A stretch of DNA of 64,000 nucleotides. It comes from Cyathus striatus. Taxonomy: Eukaryota > Basidiomycota > Agaricomycetes > Agaricales > Nidulariaceae. The stretch spans positions 930,001-994,000 of the forward strand of contig JAOVFP010000019.1 in the NCBI GenBank assembly GCA_025738555.1. Direction: 5' to 3'. Under the pieces are notes generated by a model. The model made no database searches. It worked only from the letters and a program-made list of their open reading frames with translations, and was not told the DNA's origin. Each line of letters opens with the position of its first letter. The stretch's first letter is position 1. The position numbers and the translations under genes are program-made. Positions 12,151 to 24,682 of the stretch are shown in pieces.

Positions 12151-13160
12151 TCATTCCTCCATGGCCTTCGACAGCGTTTTCAGTAGAATTGGTAACATCG
12201 TTAACTTCTTATACTGAGCACTTTCAGGTGTCTCCACATGTTCGACAGGGTAAAACGCAGAAGGGTTGATGAGCTGCGACGAGGATTTCAGATAGTGTGA
12301 TGGCGGGAGGTAGCGTGGCGGGATATGACAGTCGAGCCCGCCCACTAGTTTGTGTAAGGTCGAGGGTCGTTGAGTACCCGAAGTGATGTATCTCCAAACT
12401 CTGTCACGGTGTCGTTGTTAGCGAGGTAGGGCGGGAGAGATGGAAAAACCAACGTTGACCATAGCTTTCCACACTCCCTACTTCGTTCTCCCAAGCTCAA
12501 CCGCCACACCCCTCTCCTGCTTCCCAACCACTCCAGCTTGCCCCGCCTCAGCATTCGATGACTGGGAAGACAGGAACGCCTTCACGTCCGACTTTTCGAC
12601 TCGTCCACCCTTCCCTGTCCCAGGGACGAAGGCGAATTTCACCCTTCCTTTCTTGCGAAGTGTCGCGCATAGGGGGCAGCGAGGATGTCTCTTCCTAATA
12701 AGGAAAAGTTCGCATCTATGGGGCGTAACTTCCTCGCTGGCGTCACCAGCTCTACAAGAATAGGATGGCTCTCGCGTTTGCAGGGATGTCTGTTCAGCTT
12801 CAGGTACGGCTGTCTCAGCGCTACTAGATTCTTCCGCTGCCCATTCTTCCCGTTCTTCCTAGACCTCGACAAGACACAGCGCTGAATCGGCCTTCTCTAT
12901 CTCACCCCCCTTGATGAGGGGCTCCTTTACAACCTCGTCGAATGGTGAGGGGGTCTCGATACTTGCGTTGTCCGATGGCACTGCGCAGAAGGGGTCGAAG
13001 GCGGTGATTGGACTAGAGGATGTTATAGAGCTATCATACTGACGTGTTAGGCAGATGACTAGGTAGATGAATGAAGAAAGAACATACCACTTGATAAGCG
13101 TATACTCCGCAATCCCCTCCCCATATCAACCTCTGTAACACTTTTCTCCTCCATACTGCC
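12151..13160 (-). pseudogene. Gene X1: unrecognised gene, divergent partner of NLR1
   Basis: Several minus-strand coding segments can be followed: MEEKSVTEVDM near 13150, a probable intron (about 13036-13090), AVPSDNASIETPSPFDEVV near 12960, then HPRCPLCATLRKKGRVKFAF (a CxxC-like pair) and GGRVEKSDVKAFLSSQSS between 12860 and 12480, and LDCHIPPRYLPPSHYLKSSS near 12310. Copies occur at 24.7-25.1, 26.3-26.9 and 36.5-37.6 kb. In-frame stops here at 12861-12859 and 12480-12478 are replaced by sense codons in other copies. The family is real by conservation between copies, but I cannot name it. It lies head to head with NLR1, with about 630 bp between them. Confidence 0.45.
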
Positions 13161-13785
13161 GAGGTCGTATGGATGTAGGAAACAGCGTGTGGTCTTCCTA
13201 TGAGTAGTTTCAGTGGGCGAGCGAGTGTGTAGTACCACTACTGCTTGAGGTTGGTACTGGTTGGTATGTTCGACAGCTTCGGTATCAGGTGATTTGGAAT
13301 GCTTGCGGTAGCTGCTTTGACCGATCGTGGTTGGCGACCAGATCCTATGCTGCTTCAGGTGGACTCTGTTACAAAAACATTCTCTTAACGAGGCTTGAGT
13401 AAGAGATCATGAAAACTGAAGGTGGATGGATGAGCAGAAGTAGCATGATGCTGCCAGCAGCTGACGTTGATTGTAATGACTAGGCGCTAGCACAAGTCTG
13501 CCATGCCTGGACAGCAATGACAAAGTGCGAGGCCTTCAAGTTCCCAGAGAACGACTTAGAATACTAGTGAAATGGAATAAGTAATCGTGACTGTATTCAA
13601 GGCGAGAAGCTCAGAGCTATAAATATATACTTAATGAAAAGTTGAATGCGTCTTCTTCTCAAACTCTATTGATTGGGACACCTGATGTCGAAGATGGTGG
13701 TAGGATCCGAATCGATCAAGTGGGATAAGTACATAAGGCATGGGCCCAACATAATACAGCGGTTGTTACGTCTCGTTTCTATGAA

Positions 13786-16700
13786 ATGCCTCTTCTCGAA
13801 GGATCCCACCACTTCAATATCAAAAACTCACAGCTCAATGATAACTCCAAATACGGATTAAACGGTATGTCTTCGTAATACTACGATTAGGAATATTGCT
13901 AAATCACCGAATCAAAGGCATACAATATCTCGCTCAAAATATTGCTTCGAGCGCGACTCATGATTCTGATACAAGCCGTAATCGGGCAACTTGCCATCCT
14001 GGGACCCGGGAGGACATCATGAAGGATATACTAAACTGGGCTTTAAACGAGAGCGACGACCAAAAGAATATCTATTGGCTTCATGGTCCCGCCGGAGTAG
14101 GGAAATCAGTCATCGCAAAAACAGTAGCAGTCCGGCTGCAAGAGGAGGGAAAGCTTGGAGCCAGCTTTTTTTTCTCCAGGACTGACCCAGCTAGTAATAA
14201 TGTCTCAAGGCTATTTGCTACTATCGCTTATAAGCTCGCCATTTCATCTGGGCTGCCAGATCTTCGGAACGCAATTGAAGCAAAGATCGAGCACGATCCC
14301 AGCATAGTACAGCAATCCATGGAAATACAGTGGAAAAAGCTCGTAGTTGAGCCATTGAAGGAAGTTTCTGGCAAAGGTGTGAGTGTCGCCACGACTTTGA
14401 TTCTCATCGATGGGCTGGATGAATGCGAGAACGACGAAAGTCAACTGGAGTTATTGGAACTACTTGATCAAGCTGAATTCGAAGATCTTCCGCTCCGCGT
14501 CATTGTTTCTAGTCGTCCGGAGTCGCATATTCAGGACTCCATTCTAAAGGATAAAGCGGTCAAATGTGAACTCCGTCGTTCAGATAAAGTAGATGACGAA
14601 ATACGTTTATTCCTGTGTGATAAGTTCCAGGAGCTACGCAAACAAAGGAAGTTTCGTGTGTCGATTCGTTCGGTTGTGGGAACATGGCCTTCCGATTTGG
14701 ACCTTGATACGCTTGTTGCAAAGGCGTCAGGACAGTACGTCTATGCAACGACTGTATTGAGATACGTAGAATTAGGCAAAGAAGGCACCCCTGTCAAGCG
14801 CCTCAGGCAGATTATAAACCTTGAAAATGCTCATGAATCATTCTCAAGTCTCGATATACTTTATCGAGAAATTTTGTCGAAATGCCCTACTGTTACTTTA
14901 ACGGTTTTGGGGTTTCTTTATATCCTCTTACGAGAAACCCGACATATACTGTTACCGACTTTGTCAGTCATTGATCAGCTGCTACAGCTTGACCTTGGGG
15001 AAATCGAGGAAGCTCTGGAAAATTTACATTCTCTCGTTTACATTCCTGATTTGTCATTGCTGCCGACATGGGATATCGCAGAGCCCTATTTTCATCATGC
15101 ATCCCTAGAGGATTATTTGACCGATAGGCGACGATCAGTAAAATATTTCGTCGATATAAAAGAGACCTACCAACATTTTCTAACTTGCTGCCAGAATAGC
15201 TTTGAGTTGATTTTCAACAAATCTCACATTCATCAATCAATTGAAGATTCTCCCCAACATACAGCCTGTAACTTCTGTAAGTACACTCTGATTAAATACA
15301 CGATGGTGACATTAATTATATTTATTTGCAGTTGGTGGCTTTTATGCATTATCAAAGTGGTTTGACCTTCGAAGAGATCAAATGAAAGGGTCAGTATTAG
15401 ATGAAAGTGTCATTGCATGGATCCTGGATGATACCCCTTTAGTACAGTGAGTTTATAGAGAAGTATAAACCCCCAAAATAACTAACCTCTGCGTTACTAA
15501 TACAGATTACAACATACACTATCTAACATGGCATCTATGTTTCCTTCTCTAGGGGAAGATTATGAATTCTCGAGCAACAGTAAGCAGCAGCAGATGGTGA
15601 AAAACTGCACCTTGGAAGCCTTTGTGGTTATTAGTACTGTTATTGGGGACCATTACTTAACGATGGGCCAGCCAAAATGCAATGCTAAGCAGGAGTCATT
15701 CTCAAACATCTTGGATCTTGTAGGTGGTCTGTACTTTGTATTTGGTAAACAAATAATGAATCATGCCTCAGGCAATATGTAACCCATACCTTTCAGGAGA
15801 TCTAAAAAGAAAATTCCTTGGATATATATGCCAGCTTCTTAAGACGAGCATTGTTCCATCTATCTATTACTTTCAGGATTCTATCTGGTGGAACAACAGC
15901 CCCTTTGCATCCGGGAAATATACATCGATTCATCAGGGACATTTCCCAGGCCAACCGTTATGTATTAAACAATACAGAACGATGCAAATATCAAACCTTT
16001 CTTCTCAGGTGATCTGTTGTCTTGCACTATAATATCTTTGCTCACCATTCCCCGCTGTTAGTTTTATCCGCATCCATTTTCGGTTTTAAGGCACTTCAGT
16101 CACTGTTCCAGCGTGCTTCCATTTTATGGAATATATCGACTCTCGCCTTCGACACCAAACCCGCCCGCCCCAATCTCCCCGTATCTGCCAAATACATTGG
16201 GATCTTATCGTGAAAGATTTGCTTCAAATAATGCAAAGCAATTAACTGTGGGACTAAGCTATAATTTTATTTCAGGCTAAATGTCTAAAATATGTGATAG
16301 ATCGGTGACATTATTACAGCTATACATTATTTGCACATGGAGGGAATTATACCAGTGTTTATTTCGCCAGTATGTACTATTATTTGATCTTTAAAGACAT
16401 AATCTGACACCCAACTAGCAGGACATTCTGGTATCGTCGAACGGTCGTGGATACCTTAAAATATCTACTAAAGCTTATTATTTCGAGAGCTTTTATGTGC
16501 GCAAGCCTCCTGCTGACACAATTGAGAGAGCAATGGGTAATATTGCATCGGCTTTGCAATATTCTTCTCCCGAAGTTCTTCTAGCGGGCAATTCAATTGT
16601 TGTCATCAGCTATAAATCAAACATATTTTCACTTGCATCTGTTATATATGAGGTGATTTCTGTGCTTGAATGTCAATGTAACTCAGTGCTTACGCAGGTA

Positions 16701-17144
16701 TATCTATCAGATACTGACAGGTCGTCAGCCGTTTTTTGAGGTTAGGACCGAGATCCAAGCCGCAACGTGTGTCCGGAGCGGCGAGAAGCCTTCAAAACCA
16801 CCCAAGGACAATCCATGTTGGGCAACCAGTGGAGGTCTATTAACTGAAGATATCTGGAAATTATTGGTCGAATGTTGGAACAAGGACCCTAGGAAACGAC
16901 CTACATTGGAGGAAATCTACGTCCGCATGCATCTCGGGGACATCGAGGATACACGACCTCCAGACAACTGGCCTCTCGCGGCTCGTTTCAACGATCTGTG
17001 CCATAGTGCGCAATTCGTAACACCGAAGGTTATAGAAGATACGTTCAAATTGGTAAGTGATTTATTTCTGTGCATTTCATATTTTGAATACTAATGACTC
17101 TTTGACAGCTTAAGGAAGTGGAATCGGCTAAAAAGCAACAATGA
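13786..17144 (+). CDS. NLR1: NACHT NTPase with C-terminal pseudokinase
   Basis: Ten exons fit with all phases consistent: 13786-13864, 13918-15276, 15332-15446, 15506-15744, 15797-16008, 16062-16247, 16301-16369, 16422-16652, 16711-17052 and 17109-17144, about 955 residues. The N-terminus HHFNIKNSQLNDNS resembles the short segment found before NACHT in Agaricomycete NLRs. NACHT: GPAGVGKS at residues 83-90, FFFSRTD, Walker B LILIDGLDE at about 188-195, SSRPESHI sensor. Residues from about 598 on are kinase-like: glycine-loop-like ASGKYTSIHQGHF, LCIKQYR (ATP lysine), RHFSH...LPFYGIY, IHYLHMEGII, DILVSSNGRGYL, SPEVLL, FSLASVIYEILTGRQPF, LLVECWNKDPRKRPT. The HxD loop reads PVFISP and no DFG is present. 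Likely role: intracellular sensing in fungal innate immunity or incompatibility (inference from NLR family). Confidence 0.85.
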
Positions 17145-19570
17145 TACATTTTTATGGCTCCCCTTGGGCTTGGTAATTGGACAGGGCTGGAGAACTCTGT
17201 GTAAATGATTTAGATATATGCACTCACATGTGATTCTCACTATGCACCCCTACTCATGTTTTCGAACCGACTCGGACGTGATACGATTGAAGTTGCCTAT
17301 ATTCATAGTACACATCTTTTGTACATTAGAATTATCTGAGGTGATAAGATTTTTGCTTACGAAGAGAGACCACAGATGCTTTAGCAGTTATGACTGCCAC
17401 CCGGTCCGAAGTACTACATCCTCTTCCACACTATATCCCCAATACACTTTCTGTGCGACATAGTGTACACCGTTTACACATGTAAGTTAAGTTTAGCAAA
17501 CGAAAACGTGTTTCTTGTTGAACTTCCCGATTCCTGAATCCTGAATCCCGGGCCTGATTGTTCTAATCTTTCGTCATCTTAGCTTGTAAAGTAGCTTCTT
17601 TTCGCGTAGATAACTTGAATTGAACTGAATTGAATTGAATTGAATTTAAAGCTGTGCGATGTTGTAGCAAGTCGTGCTCGATCGCTGGTGGTTGCACGAT
17701 GGATTTTGAGGTTCATTTGTTCGTCACCTAGCCGTGTATATGTTACCTGAATCTCTGATGTAACAATTAAATGATTTTCACCACACGACGGACTCGGACT
17801 CGCCTCCGAGATCTTCTTCTCATGTTGACGTGCCTTGACTTATAATTAAACCTCAGCCTCGTTCTTCTCGCTGGCCACCCTTTCGCTTGACCTGATTTAT
17901 CTTCTCGCTTGAAGCTTGATCAGCTCGGTCAGGACCATGATTTATCAGCTTTTTCGTGTATATTAAAGCTCGCAAACCAGACTTACCCAAATAATCCACC
18001 TTCTGAGTCTCCCAGCCACACCCAGAACATACGGGCCGATTCTAATGTACATCCCCCAAATCCTCCCACAGTACTACTTCTAAATCACTGCGGTACACAC
18101 ATGTAGGGTTAACTTTAGCATTTGAAGGGAGAAGACGTGTTTTGACCCTGTGAGAAGCATACGAGTTCCTGACGTTCTAATTTATCTATTATGACCCAAG
18201 TGTATCATCAGCGTCTTTTTGTGTAGATAAGCCTTTGGAAGTTGGATTTAAAGGTGTTCCTGTGTTCGATCGTGGTGTGGGGGTGGTGATTCGAGGTGGG
18301 GTTTAAAACACTGGCATGTGTTTTTTGAAAAATGAATTTTTGAGGATTATATAAGTCACAGGTAGGCAGAATGAGATATGATCTTATCATATAGGAGGAA
18401 TGACGCACAAGATTCGGGGTGTAGGACATTATTATGATGAGGATATTCTTGGAATTGTAGGGTCCATGCCGTATAATTCATAACTTCATAAGGGATATAA
18501 GTGCGAACTGAGGTTAACTTCTACCGCCACCGGTGCGACATGCGTTATCTTCTCATAGATACAACGTGTAGGATAACTTTAGAACAGTAATTGTCAATGC
18601 ATTCCTCTTTGGATGAGGTTCTTTTCGCGTAGATAAGGTAGTTGAATAGCGGCGGGACTTGGTTTATCTGGGGGTTCAAGTTTTTGGCGAGGGCCCACGT
18701 TGTTCAGTGAATGGTGTGTATTGTTGAAAATCGAAGAATATTTTTCGAATTTTGAATATTAACTATAAGGACAGGCTTACCATCTGGCATCTACCTTAAG
18801 ATCTAAGTCGAAACAAGTCAAACTAATCTTATCTTAGCAGTGATGCATGTCAACAGTCATTGTCATCAGGAAGACTCGGGGGTGATTCTGTGTAGAAAAA
18901 ATATCTGGCCGATGTGTCATCTCAGCCTCCTAAAGAACATACCAGTGCTCACCAGCAGTTGAACCCAACGAAATTGGAATTAGCAAGTCATCCCCCACGC
19001 TCAACCGCGTCATGATTGATTGCTTCATCTGCTACTCGTGGACAACGCATGGCCTCCTCCTATGGTAATTTATCGAGTACCTTCATTTCCTATATCCTCG
19101 GGATCTCAGAAGCATACAGTGCCTTGCACTTGAGAGGATCGCTAGGGAAGTGAGAGAACTAAAAGCGATGTGAAGAAACTACGTGCCCACGTGAGAATAA
19201 GTTGAGAGTGATTGTTGTAAGGGGGTATCGATAACTTAATTTCATTTCGTTTCGTTTAATAGTTCGTACGTTCATAAAACAAGCTAGTAAGATGTATATA
19301 AGTTAAGAGCAATGTCGGGCTGGGAGGAGCGAGACGCAGTCGGGGCAGTCCGGGAACAATGAGAGCGCGAGTGTCTCTGTCATGTCACTCGGCCATTGTT
19401 CTCGGAACCCTAACCCAAGGAAGCTGTACACGAATCTCACAGCCCAAGCCTTGACAAATCTATTCTCGGCCAATTCTCTCCTCCTCTCTAACCTTTCCCT
19501 TTTACTCTTCACACCTGTTATCTCTTATCACATAAACCCGCCAAAAGGCCTCACTGATCCCAAGAAACCT
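17145..19570. other. Duplicated non-coding tract downstream of NLR1
   Basis: No gene is supported. The tract is recognisably repeated after NLR2 (30892-32533) and NLR3 (59135-60535). Conserved landmarks are CGGGCCTGATTGTTCTAATC, a TTGAA microsatellite (about 17615-17645) and GGGTCCATGCCGTATA. It serves as a ruler for dating insertions, since MITEs present in unit 2 are absent here. Confidence 0.6.
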
Positions 19571-19617
19571 GGACCAAGAGGAAGAAAGAATAAGTTATTC
19601 TTTCTTCCTCTTGGTCC
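19571..19617. repeat. Near-perfect 23-bp-arm hairpin, 1-nt loop
   Basis: GGACCAAGAGGAAGAAAGAA plus TAA, then G, then the exact complement back to TTGGTCC. The duplicated sister tract near 34172-34193 has only the left arm, so this is an inverted duplication that arose in this copy. It lies about 95 bp upstream of the gene Y1 start. Confidence 0.85.
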
Positions 19618-19710
19618 ATAACGTAACTGTGACTCTGGCTCTGAGCTGACACTCGGTGACTTGACTTGCTGCTCACTCGAAAGCACAGCCGAAACATTCC
19701 TGCTGCAGGC

Positions 19711-20786
19711 ATGGCAGCCCAGGAATTCTACAACACCAATCCTAACAGCAACAGGTCCGTCTTCCCCTCTCCCTTCCTCACCCACCCACTCACTGATAAA
19801 ACAACAGTACATCATCAACAGACTCATTCTACTTCAACGCTTCCTCAAAGCCATTCAACGACAGCACGTACTCATTCTCCCAAGATCCCTCTGCACCGCC
19901 CACCGCAATCCCTCATGCCCCCTCAAATCCAGGCATGACGAACTCACAATCAACCCAAAGCGCCGACCCGCCTATGGTGTTTTATCACCCCCCCACGCCA
20001 CCTGGTAAAGCTGGCGTGGGGAGCTTTTTTGGGTCACCTGGGGGATCTGAGGAGGGTATAAAGATTGTTCCTAATAAGACTATGGAATCCATAGGCGTCG
20101 TAATGTCGCCTGCGACTATCCCACCACCACTCCCAGCAAAATTCGCAGAAGCGGCATCACCACCACTCAAACCAACCAAACACCCCCCGCCCCTCAAACA
20201 GACCAACAGCACATCCACCACACGCTCCCACAGCACCTCCAAACACACAAATACTGCACCGCCCTCTGCACACTCCACCGCCACCTCCTCTTCCTCTTCA
20301 GACGACACAGTCAAAATCCGCCACATAGAGCTTGAGCGCTTATCCCGGTCTAAACTCGTATCCCTCCTCCTGCGCTCGGAGAGTAAAGAGCACGATGCAA
20401 GGAATCTGCTGCATTCTGCTATTGATCAGCTGTCGAGGTTGGATGGAAAGTATCATACCACTGTGGATCGTGCGTATGGTCTTGAAGAGCGCGCGAGGGG
20501 GATGGAGAGGGAGTTGGAGGGGGTTAAGAGGGAAAGGGATATGTTGAGGCGGTTGGTTAACGATAAGGAACGGAGTAGGACTCCTGAAGGGTGGGAATTG
20601 ACTAGGGTGAGGTTTTTAGTGTCTCTTTTAACAAAGGTAAAGGAAGTTGGAGAGGGAGAAATGAACCTTGACCGTAGCTTTCATGTCATACTTCGTATTT
20701 CCCAATTCCAGAATTACGTGGTTCTTCTAGTATTCCACCGATCCGCGTGGTCCTTCCTTACGCAATGTTTTGGAGAGCAGTGCTAG
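19711..20786 (+). CDS. Gene Y1: coiled-coil protein, unrecognised
   Basis: Exon 1 is 19711-19754 and exon 2 is 19808-20786, joined by a 53-bp intron that restores one frame (start MAAQEFYN). The 340-residue product has a low-complexity Ser/Pro-rich N-terminal half (GGSEEGIKIVPNKTMESIG is the best conserved block), a basic Ser/Thr linker, then a helical region (HIELERLSRSKLVSLLL ... YGLEERARGMERELEGVKRE) predicted to form a coiled coil. The sister gene at 34281-35356 has exactly the same length. The last 50 residues overlap an antisense X-like relic, so the true C-terminus may instead come from splicing at the GTAAAG near 20636. I do not recognise a family; a transcription- or scaffold-type role would be a guess. 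Confidence 0.65.
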
Positions 20787-21340
20787 CTGCACTTGACTGA
20801 GAAGAGTGAGGGCGAAGTAAGGATCCATAGGGTGTAACTTCATTGAATAGCCGTTATGGCTAGCTCTACAAGAGGAACGCTGACCTCTTCTCGTCTGCTT
20901 CAGCTTTGAGTGTCGGTGCTTCTGCGCTAGACCGTGCTCGATCCTATTGAACGGTGAGGTGATCTTCATGCTTGAGCTTGATATGTCCTCGTCCCTCCCT
21001 CTTCCTTAACTTGACTTTAAATACAGCTTTTAGAATTTAAAATGTACGATATCCGGTAGTTCTATCTTGTAAAACCGAGCTTTATATCACGTATTAGGTA
21101 GGGGAAATTGAACCTTGATCATAGCTTTCCACCGTACCTTAGCCTTCCTAACCGTAAAATGACATTGTCTGTCTGCTTCCCTAAAACCTCCTTTTGCTTC
21201 GCCTCAGCCTTCGAAGGAGGCAAGATCGATTCTTCACTTCATCGGTGTCGCTGGCTCTAGGAGTCAGGAGCGAAGTGAATGTACTACTGTGTCACTACCT
21301 GGTGCAAAGGACATGACCTTCCGTCTTCGAAGAATCCACA
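20640..21340 (-). pseudogene. Gene X-like relics
   Basis: Two degenerate minus-strand stretches (about 20640-20970 and 21100-21340) align with parts of gene X: the AACCTTGACCGTAGCTTTC landmark, the tract corresponding to the VEKSDVKAFL region, and the GCGTAACTTCCTCGCTGG-like landmark. No long frame survives. Confidence 0.4.
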
Positions 21341-22598
21341 AGTATGTCGTTAACGGGTAGGACATGGTTCATATACATGAGGTATAACTTCCAGTGTCGC
21401 TGGCTCTACAGGGGATGTCTATTCAGCGCTCAGCTTCGAGTATCGGTGCCACTACTAGATTACGCAAGGGCGCACTGAACAGTGAGGTGTTATCCACACT
21501 TTCCACTTTGCCAGATTGTATTTGCAGAGGGGGTCGGGTTCAATCATCAATACGAGGAAGATATCTTGGATTCGGATACGATGTCATCCCCCCTCCTCGT
21601 TGACTAGTCTTAATTGCCAACCCCCCTCCGTTCCACTATGAGCGACGGTACATCGGGCACATTATGCACAAAGAAGGAAATCATTGGGAGGGAAATGAAC
21701 AGAAGGAAAAGAAGAGAATAACGAAGAGAAGGAGGTCGAGACCTGAAGCTTGGGGCCTGAGAGTAGGATCAACTAGATGTATCATGTGGAGTGGAATAGA
21801 GCCAAACATTAAACGAAACATAAAATACGATATGAACTAACCTTCTGCTTCATTTCCCTTCTCTCATCGCCATCAGAGCGATCATTAATCATTCCCCTCC
21901 CTAATCCACCTCAACATTAGACGTTCAACGTTCAACCCTAATGGCACTCAGAGTGGGCTGCGCGCTACAGTCTCAAGCCCCCCAATACTAACATCGTAAA
22001 CCTCATCAATCGATCCCCTCAACTTGATGTCCAGCATTGTGGATCTGATGATGCTACTTCGTGTATACAGGTAATTTGTTAGTAATAGTACTACTACACA
22101 ATATATGTTTATGATTACTATTCTTATCAATACTATCTGAGTTACTCGCAATAGTCTTTTTAAAGGTCGAGGGTGTAAACAGTTCAAATTTATATGATAT
22201 ATTCTGTGTAAGTAAACGGACAGTGGACAGTTTCTATCTCAAAATGCTTGTGTACACTTCGCGTACTCGATTATCTCGTTATCTAATCACAGCCGTTGTC
22301 TTATCTGTACTTGATTATCTCGGTTATCTAATCAAAACGATGTCTGGTCTGTCTGTAGCGCTACCCTGTCTGTGGGGAACGGAAATACTGCTGTCGTGCG
22401 GTGCTTGCTTCTCTATCTATTTACTGTACTACTTATATATGTTATTACTGCGCGGGTTGATCTAACTGGACCGTCCTGATCTATTTATATCCCACATGAC
22501 ATGCACCGCGCGCGCACGATTAAAGCTGTACCAGGCGCGTGAAAGCGTGTGTCGACATCCCCACAAACCCGCGCCTGGCGCTCGGTTTTCCAGATGAG
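21341..22598. other. Gene-free stretch
   Basis: I see no supportable gene. A short tandem duplication of a CTCGATTATCTCGTTATCTA-like unit lies at about 22268-22335. A hydrophobic open frame of 80 codons at 22223-22465 has no motif. Confidence 0.35.
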
Positions 22599-22606
22599 CG
22601 CACACC

Positions 22607-23565
22607 AGGACCCCCGAAAACTCCCATAGAGGTTGAAGGACAGACTTGAAAATTGATACGCGGACAGATTTTGGCGCCATAAGGGCATCCATACGCGGAT
22701 TGTGGATGATACCTCCAAAATTGGTGAATTATACGCGGATTTCGTCCTCCGACCTTGTTAAGCGCTTTATAAGCGCCAAAATCCGCTGCAGGCGCTTAAG
22801 TAAAAGATCCTATGTATAAAGTAATGTATGAACTAAAAAAATTAATACCTGTCTGTCTATAAAGTAGTCGGAAGTTCCTTTATTCTGTTACAAAAAACTT
22901 CCGCATTTGGTTAATACATAAGCTTCTCGCTCCCTCACTTTTCGACTTATAGCCGATGAAAACACAAATCCAACACAAATCTTCGTCTTTTCTTGTCTCT
23001 TTCTTTCATCTTTAAACTTTTACATTGTTTAGTATTGTCTATAGATTTCATGTTTGAGCGGTGTCGTGGTTCTCATTCTGGTCGCGAGTGCCTTCCCACT
23101 ACTGCTCCTGCTTATTTTTGTGATGCGAGCTCGAGTAATTGGAATCAGGACATGCAACAGTTGGATAAAAATGTTACCCTGATCTTATTTGCGCAGAACT
23201 TTGTTGACTCTGTACCATTTCGGACAAAAAACAGGGCTGTTGTACTCAAATTTGGTGATAACTATGGGAGCTCATGTACATGATGCGCTCTTTTGACAAT
23301 GAGCAGGGTCATCTTGTAGTTTGTAAGCAACAAGGGGTGCTCTGCGCGGCGGCGCCTTTCGCCAACCTTCGGCGCCGGACTACTCAATTGTACGCGGACA
23401 GTGAATGGTACCCCCCCCGCGTGCCACCCCACACGCGGATTTTCCACCCTACCTATTGGCCGAAAATCGATCAAATATACGCGGACTGTCCTCCGACATA
23501 GGTCCAAAAGTCCCAAAATATACGCGGATCGGTATCATACCTCTATGGGCGCTTTCGGGGGTCCT
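22607..23565. mobile_element. 959-bp hAT-like non-autonomous element
   Basis: Imperfect terminal inverted repeats AGGACCCCCGAAAACTCCC / AGGACCCCCGAAAGCGCCC are flanked by 8-bp near-duplicates CGCACACC (22599-22606) and CACACACC (23566-23573). At least seven copies of a TACGCGGA-type motif lie near the ends, in one orientation near each end. An 8-bp TSD and subterminal motif clusters suit the hAT superfamily. The internal 96-codon frame (22993-23283) has no transposase signature. Confidence 0.65.
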
Positions 23566-23573
23566 CACACACC

Positions 23574-24429
23574 CGGCAATCTTTGATGGACTTACGCGAC
23601 TTATGGTTTGCGCTATCCCGGTACGCGTTATTCTCAACCGCGCGTTCCTTACTACGACCCAAGAACCTCATCTCAAAATAATCCTCTGCCCAATTATATT
23701 CTTTGTTTGGTAAGTGCACTATCAGTCATCACTAAACCACTTATGCATATAATCAGATTATAAACAGCTTCCATATCAAATGTTTATCTCTTGACAGGAG
23801 AATCGCACACGCTACTTTCAGTGGAACCAATTAGATATCCTTCTAACCCAAGTATGTACCTTTATCCATGTTCAAACTGGCCTCTAACGATCTTTTTATA
23901 TTGGTTTTATATTTTATATTGATTCCCTTGTTAAAGGTGTGTTTCGTTACACAATAGCTGACAGCGTGGGACTTAACTTCAGCTCGTAATACCCAAGATC
24001 ATAAAGGTTCGTCTTATATGGATGGGACTGGGAGTACTTTTATCTAACCGTTCCTTATTGAATTAAAAGGTGCCATATCAGATCCCAGCGGAACAGAGGA
24101 TGGGGAAAGACGGGGAGGAGTGCACCGCGACATGACATGCAGTTTCTGCAGCAGTACGGTAGAGTGCTGGCAGAGGGAGGTGGTCGTGGTAGTATAGATG
24201 AGGTGATGGATGGGCCTGTAGTGATCGGAAATACTAAGTGAGGGAGTCTAAGTTCTTCCTCCAGCCACAACACCACCATCGTGAAGGATTGGATGGTCAC
24301 TGAACCTCGACACTGCGCTTGGCCCATCACCCGCCGAGAAGACAATTAGTCTGTCTTCATTTAAGTGTTTGATATTCTTTCTCCAGTGCTAAACGAGCTC
24401 CGTGCTCAAATAAGAGGTCTCAGGCTAGG
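23574..24429. other. Gene-free stretch
   Basis: No gene or structured repeat is supported. A minus-strand open frame at 24055-24345 lacks recognisable motifs. Confidence 0.3.
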
Positions 24430-24594
24430 TAGCGTGAGCAGCTCGTCACTGCTGCTGCACAACTTCAGCTTCAGTCTCTGCTCGAGTGTCGTGACACGCG
24501 CTTACTTGACGCTTATTCTCGCTCTTTCCCTAATCTCTTTAAGCGTTGTTTGAACGCTTACGTTGAAAAGTTGAACGACAACCACAAACAATCA
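24430..24594 (+). pseudogene. Short coding relic, helical
   Basis: One plus-strand frame reads REQLVTAAAQLQLQ ... LDAYSRSFPNLFKRCL ... YVEKLNDNHKQ over about 55 codons before a stop. The composition is that of a helical, coiled-coil-like protein, clearly better than the alternative frames. No start or splice context can be assigned and I do not recognise it. Confidence 0.3.
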
Positions 24595-24682
24595 TAAGAC
24601 CTCATCGCCCAGCTCGACTATACGATCACTCGACTTTATTAATGGTGGACTTTGAGCTTGAAATACTAACTCTACCCTTCTT

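Noticed and set aside
13896..13917. ATG-like start inside the NLR1 NACHT frame (LNHRIKG)
   Set aside because: These bases belong to intron 1. The phase-correct junction from 13864 to 13918 gives GLN-GIQYLAQ, as in the paralogues.
22223..22465. Hydrophobic 80-codon frame as a small membrane protein
   Set aside because: Composition is explained by a tandem TTATCTCG repeat and AT-rich DNA, and no homologous copy is present in the other units.
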